NCBI GenBank assembly: GCA_028678965.1
Contig: JAJRCM010000136.1
Location: forward strand, 1 to 5,998
Direction: 5' to 3'
DNA from: Methanomicrobiales archaeon
GTDB lineage: Archaea > Halobacteriota > Methanomicrobia > Methanomicrobiales > JACTUA01
DNA length: 5,998 bases
Part shown: piece by piece, positions 5,171-5,998 of the stretch
How positions within the stretch are numbered: the first letter of the stretch is position 1
Layout of the letters: each line of letters begins with the position of its first letter
Notes under the pieces: model-generated
The model's input: the letters and a program-made list of their open reading frames with translations, nothing else
The model's database searches: none
Told to the model about the DNA's origin: nothing
Translations under genes and position numbers: made by a program

Positions 5171-5213
5171 GAGGGGGAGTCCCGAATATAACTTCAGCCA
5201 ATCGGTTGATTAT

Positions 5214-5810
5214 TCAATTGTTACGGGCGAAGCTCTCTTCCCGATCCCGTTCCACCAATCGAGTAACATCGGTGAGCGAAGCGGTCTGAACCAGGATGAA
5301 CTGTCGGCTGACAGAGGCGGTCACCTGGGATGCGGCCTCCATGATATGCATTATGATGAGGATAGCATCGGGGAGGGTTCCGTTCTTCCACCGGTCACGT
5401 ATGATGCCATTGGCAATCTGTTTGGTGATAGGATTTCCGAGCACCACGAAATTGCCTCCCTTCCCTTGCTGTCGTACGGTCATTGTGGGTGGCGTGATGT
5501 CCACAATGGCATAGGCTCCGGTTGCAGCATATAAACGTCGTTTCTTGACGACCCCTCCCTCCCGTGAAGATACCTCCCCGATAAGGACACCATCTCGTTC
5601 CTGGACCTTCTGTTTGGTGTCATGGATCTCCAGGTAGACCCCCAGCTCCTGTGCCCGCCTAGTCAGCTGCGCATCGGTCACGATCCGTCCATCATACAGC
5701 TCCTCCTCCATCTGCAGCTCGGACACCGAATCACCGTGAAACTGAATCTCACGCAGATCGCCGGCCATCACCGCACCCTTTATTCCGATAAACGCGATCA
5801 CCAGGCTCAT
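5214..5810 (-). CDS. DUF2121 Ntn-hydrolase, connectase-like (proteasome beta relative)
   Basis: A 198-residue member of DUF2121/COG4079, a methanogen family. The Methanocaldococcus jannaschii member, connectase, is a sequence-specific peptide ligase related to proteasome beta subunits; its motif occurs in the methyltransferase subunit MtrA. Seen here: MSLVIAFIGIKGAVMAGDLR at the start. After removal of Met the first residue is Ser and an Asp falls at mature position 17 (AGD), followed by Arg19, matching the proteasomal nucleophile/D17 arrangement. Next come EEELYDGRIVTD (36-46), ERDGVLIGEVSSREGGVVKK (71-90), LGNPITKQIANGIIRDRW (124-141) and a helix IIMHIMEAASQVTASVS (152-168). The frame is open 49 codons further upstream, to GTG 5957. 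ATG 5810 is chosen because the family begins there, GGGAGAG precedes it, and catalysis needs the exposed Ser. It ends without the C-terminal extension I associate with longer connectases, so ligase activity is inferred only. Confidence 0.87.
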   Translation of the reverse strand: MSLVIAFIGIKGAVMAGDLREIQFHGDSVSELQMEEELYDGRIVTDAQLTRRAQELGVYLEIHDTKQKVQERDGVLIGEVSSREGGVVKKRRLYAATGAYAIVDITPPTMTVRQQGKGGNFVVLGNPITKQIANGIIRDRWKNGTLPDAILIIMHIMEAASQVTASVSRQFILVQTASLTDVTRLVERDREESFARNN

Positions 5811-5814
5811 CTGT

Positions 5815-5821
5815 CTCTCCC
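5815..5821 (-). promoter_or_regulatory. Shine-Dalgarno that sets the DUF2121 start
   Basis: GGGAGAG on the minus strand, 4 nt before ATG 5810 (6 nt from its GGAG core), is the only fair ribosome-binding site in the 150 nt upstream. It supports beginning the protein at M-S-L-V and not at the far-upstream GTG at 5957. Confidence 0.5.
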
Positions 5822-5861
5822 TTAGATGGATGTGGGGGATCATCAAAGGCATGTATCTGTA

Positions 5862-5873
5862 CTCGAATTCGAG
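5862..5873. promoter_or_regulatory. Perfect palindrome in the DUF2121 upstream region, possible operator
   Basis: CTCGAATTCGAG is a perfect 12-bp palindrome 52-63 nt before the DUF2121 ATG. On the minus strand it directly follows GAAAAATT (5876-5883), a candidate TATA element that would place the transcription start near 5853. A repressor bound here would sit between TATA box and start site. A single perfect 12-mer palindrome is expected about once or twice by chance in a window of this size, so position is the main argument. Confidence 0.3.
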
Positions 5874-5953
5874 GGAATTTTTCACAGGAAGTATTTGTTT
5901 TCTCGTTTCCAGCGGCTTGAACAGCGTATTGTTCCTATCCTGGTCGATTGTTA

Positions 5954-5983
5954 CCACCAGATATGGTGGAGGCAGTGCTCCAC
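5954..5983. repeat. Two overlapping, mutually exclusive hairpin repeats
   Basis: CCACCA (5954-5959) pairs with TGGTGG (5964-5969) over a 4-nt GATA loop. GTGGAG (5966-5971) pairs with CTCCAC (5978-5983) over a 6-nt loop. The two stems share GTGG, so only one can form at a time. ATGGTGGA also occurs twice, at 5963-5970 and 5990-5997. The region lies upstream of the DUF2121 gene and is cut by the window edge; its role is unknown. Confidence 0.35.
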
Positions 5984-5998
5984 GTCACGATGGTGGAT

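Noticed and set aside
5851..5998. Plus-strand frame open from ATG 5851 to the window edge (at least 49 codons)
   Set aside because: No ribosome-binding site of note, Ser/Phe-rich translation without motif, and it overlaps the probable promoter of the DUF2121 gene. It could only be judged with sequence beyond the edge.
1..5998. CRISPR array, tRNA or rRNA gene, insertion sequence
   Set aside because: I saw no regularly spaced repeats, no tRNA-like cloverleaf with TTCGA-type arm in context, no rRNA stretch and no transposase or terminal inverted repeats.

Overview
The window looks like chromosomal DNA of a methanogenic euryarchaeon, most plausibly a member of the Methanomicrobiales; this is inferred from gene content and not proven. 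The main reasons are a DUF2121 (COG4079) gene, a family known essentially from methanogens; an archaeal-type diadenylate cyclase domain; ribosome-binding sites matching the archaeal anti-Shine-Dalgarno (AGGTGAT, GGTGAT); and oligo-T tracts after stop codons. There is no rRNA, tRNA, CRISPR array or insertion sequence.

Layout, left to right. (1) 2-769 (+): the 3' part of a sensor enzyme, the end of a PAS domain fused to a diadenylate cyclase (c-di-AMP synthase). (2) 844-1128 (-): a small membrane protein resembling DUF3566, convergent with the first gene. (3) 1129-1268: a divergent promoter region with two dyad-symmetric elements. (4) 1269-1748 (+): a thiol peroxidase (peroxiredoxin), followed at once by a YkgJ-type cysteine-cluster protein (up to 2259) whose N-terminus is broken by an apparent 1-nt frameshift. 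(5) 2318-4187 (-): a two-gene operon, SAM-dependent methyltransferase then membrane acyltransferase, ending at an oligo-T terminator. (6) 4339-4791 (+): a small protein of unknown family, divergent from the operon. (7) 4792-5213: no intact gene, but the decayed N-terminus of an EamA/DMT transporter at 4920-5136. (8) 5214-5810 (-): a DUF2121 Ntn-hydrolase related to archaeal connectase and to proteasome beta subunits, with its own upstream control region reaching to the window edge.

The genes do not form one pathway. Two pairs are probably cotranscribed: peroxiredoxin with the cysteine-cluster protein, and methyltransferase with acyltransferase. The most interesting items are the PAS-cyclase fusion, the connectase-like protein whose N-terminal Ser is exposed only if the correct start is used, the frameshifted cysteine-cluster gene, and the transporter relic. 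I found no convincing undescribed multi-gene system.
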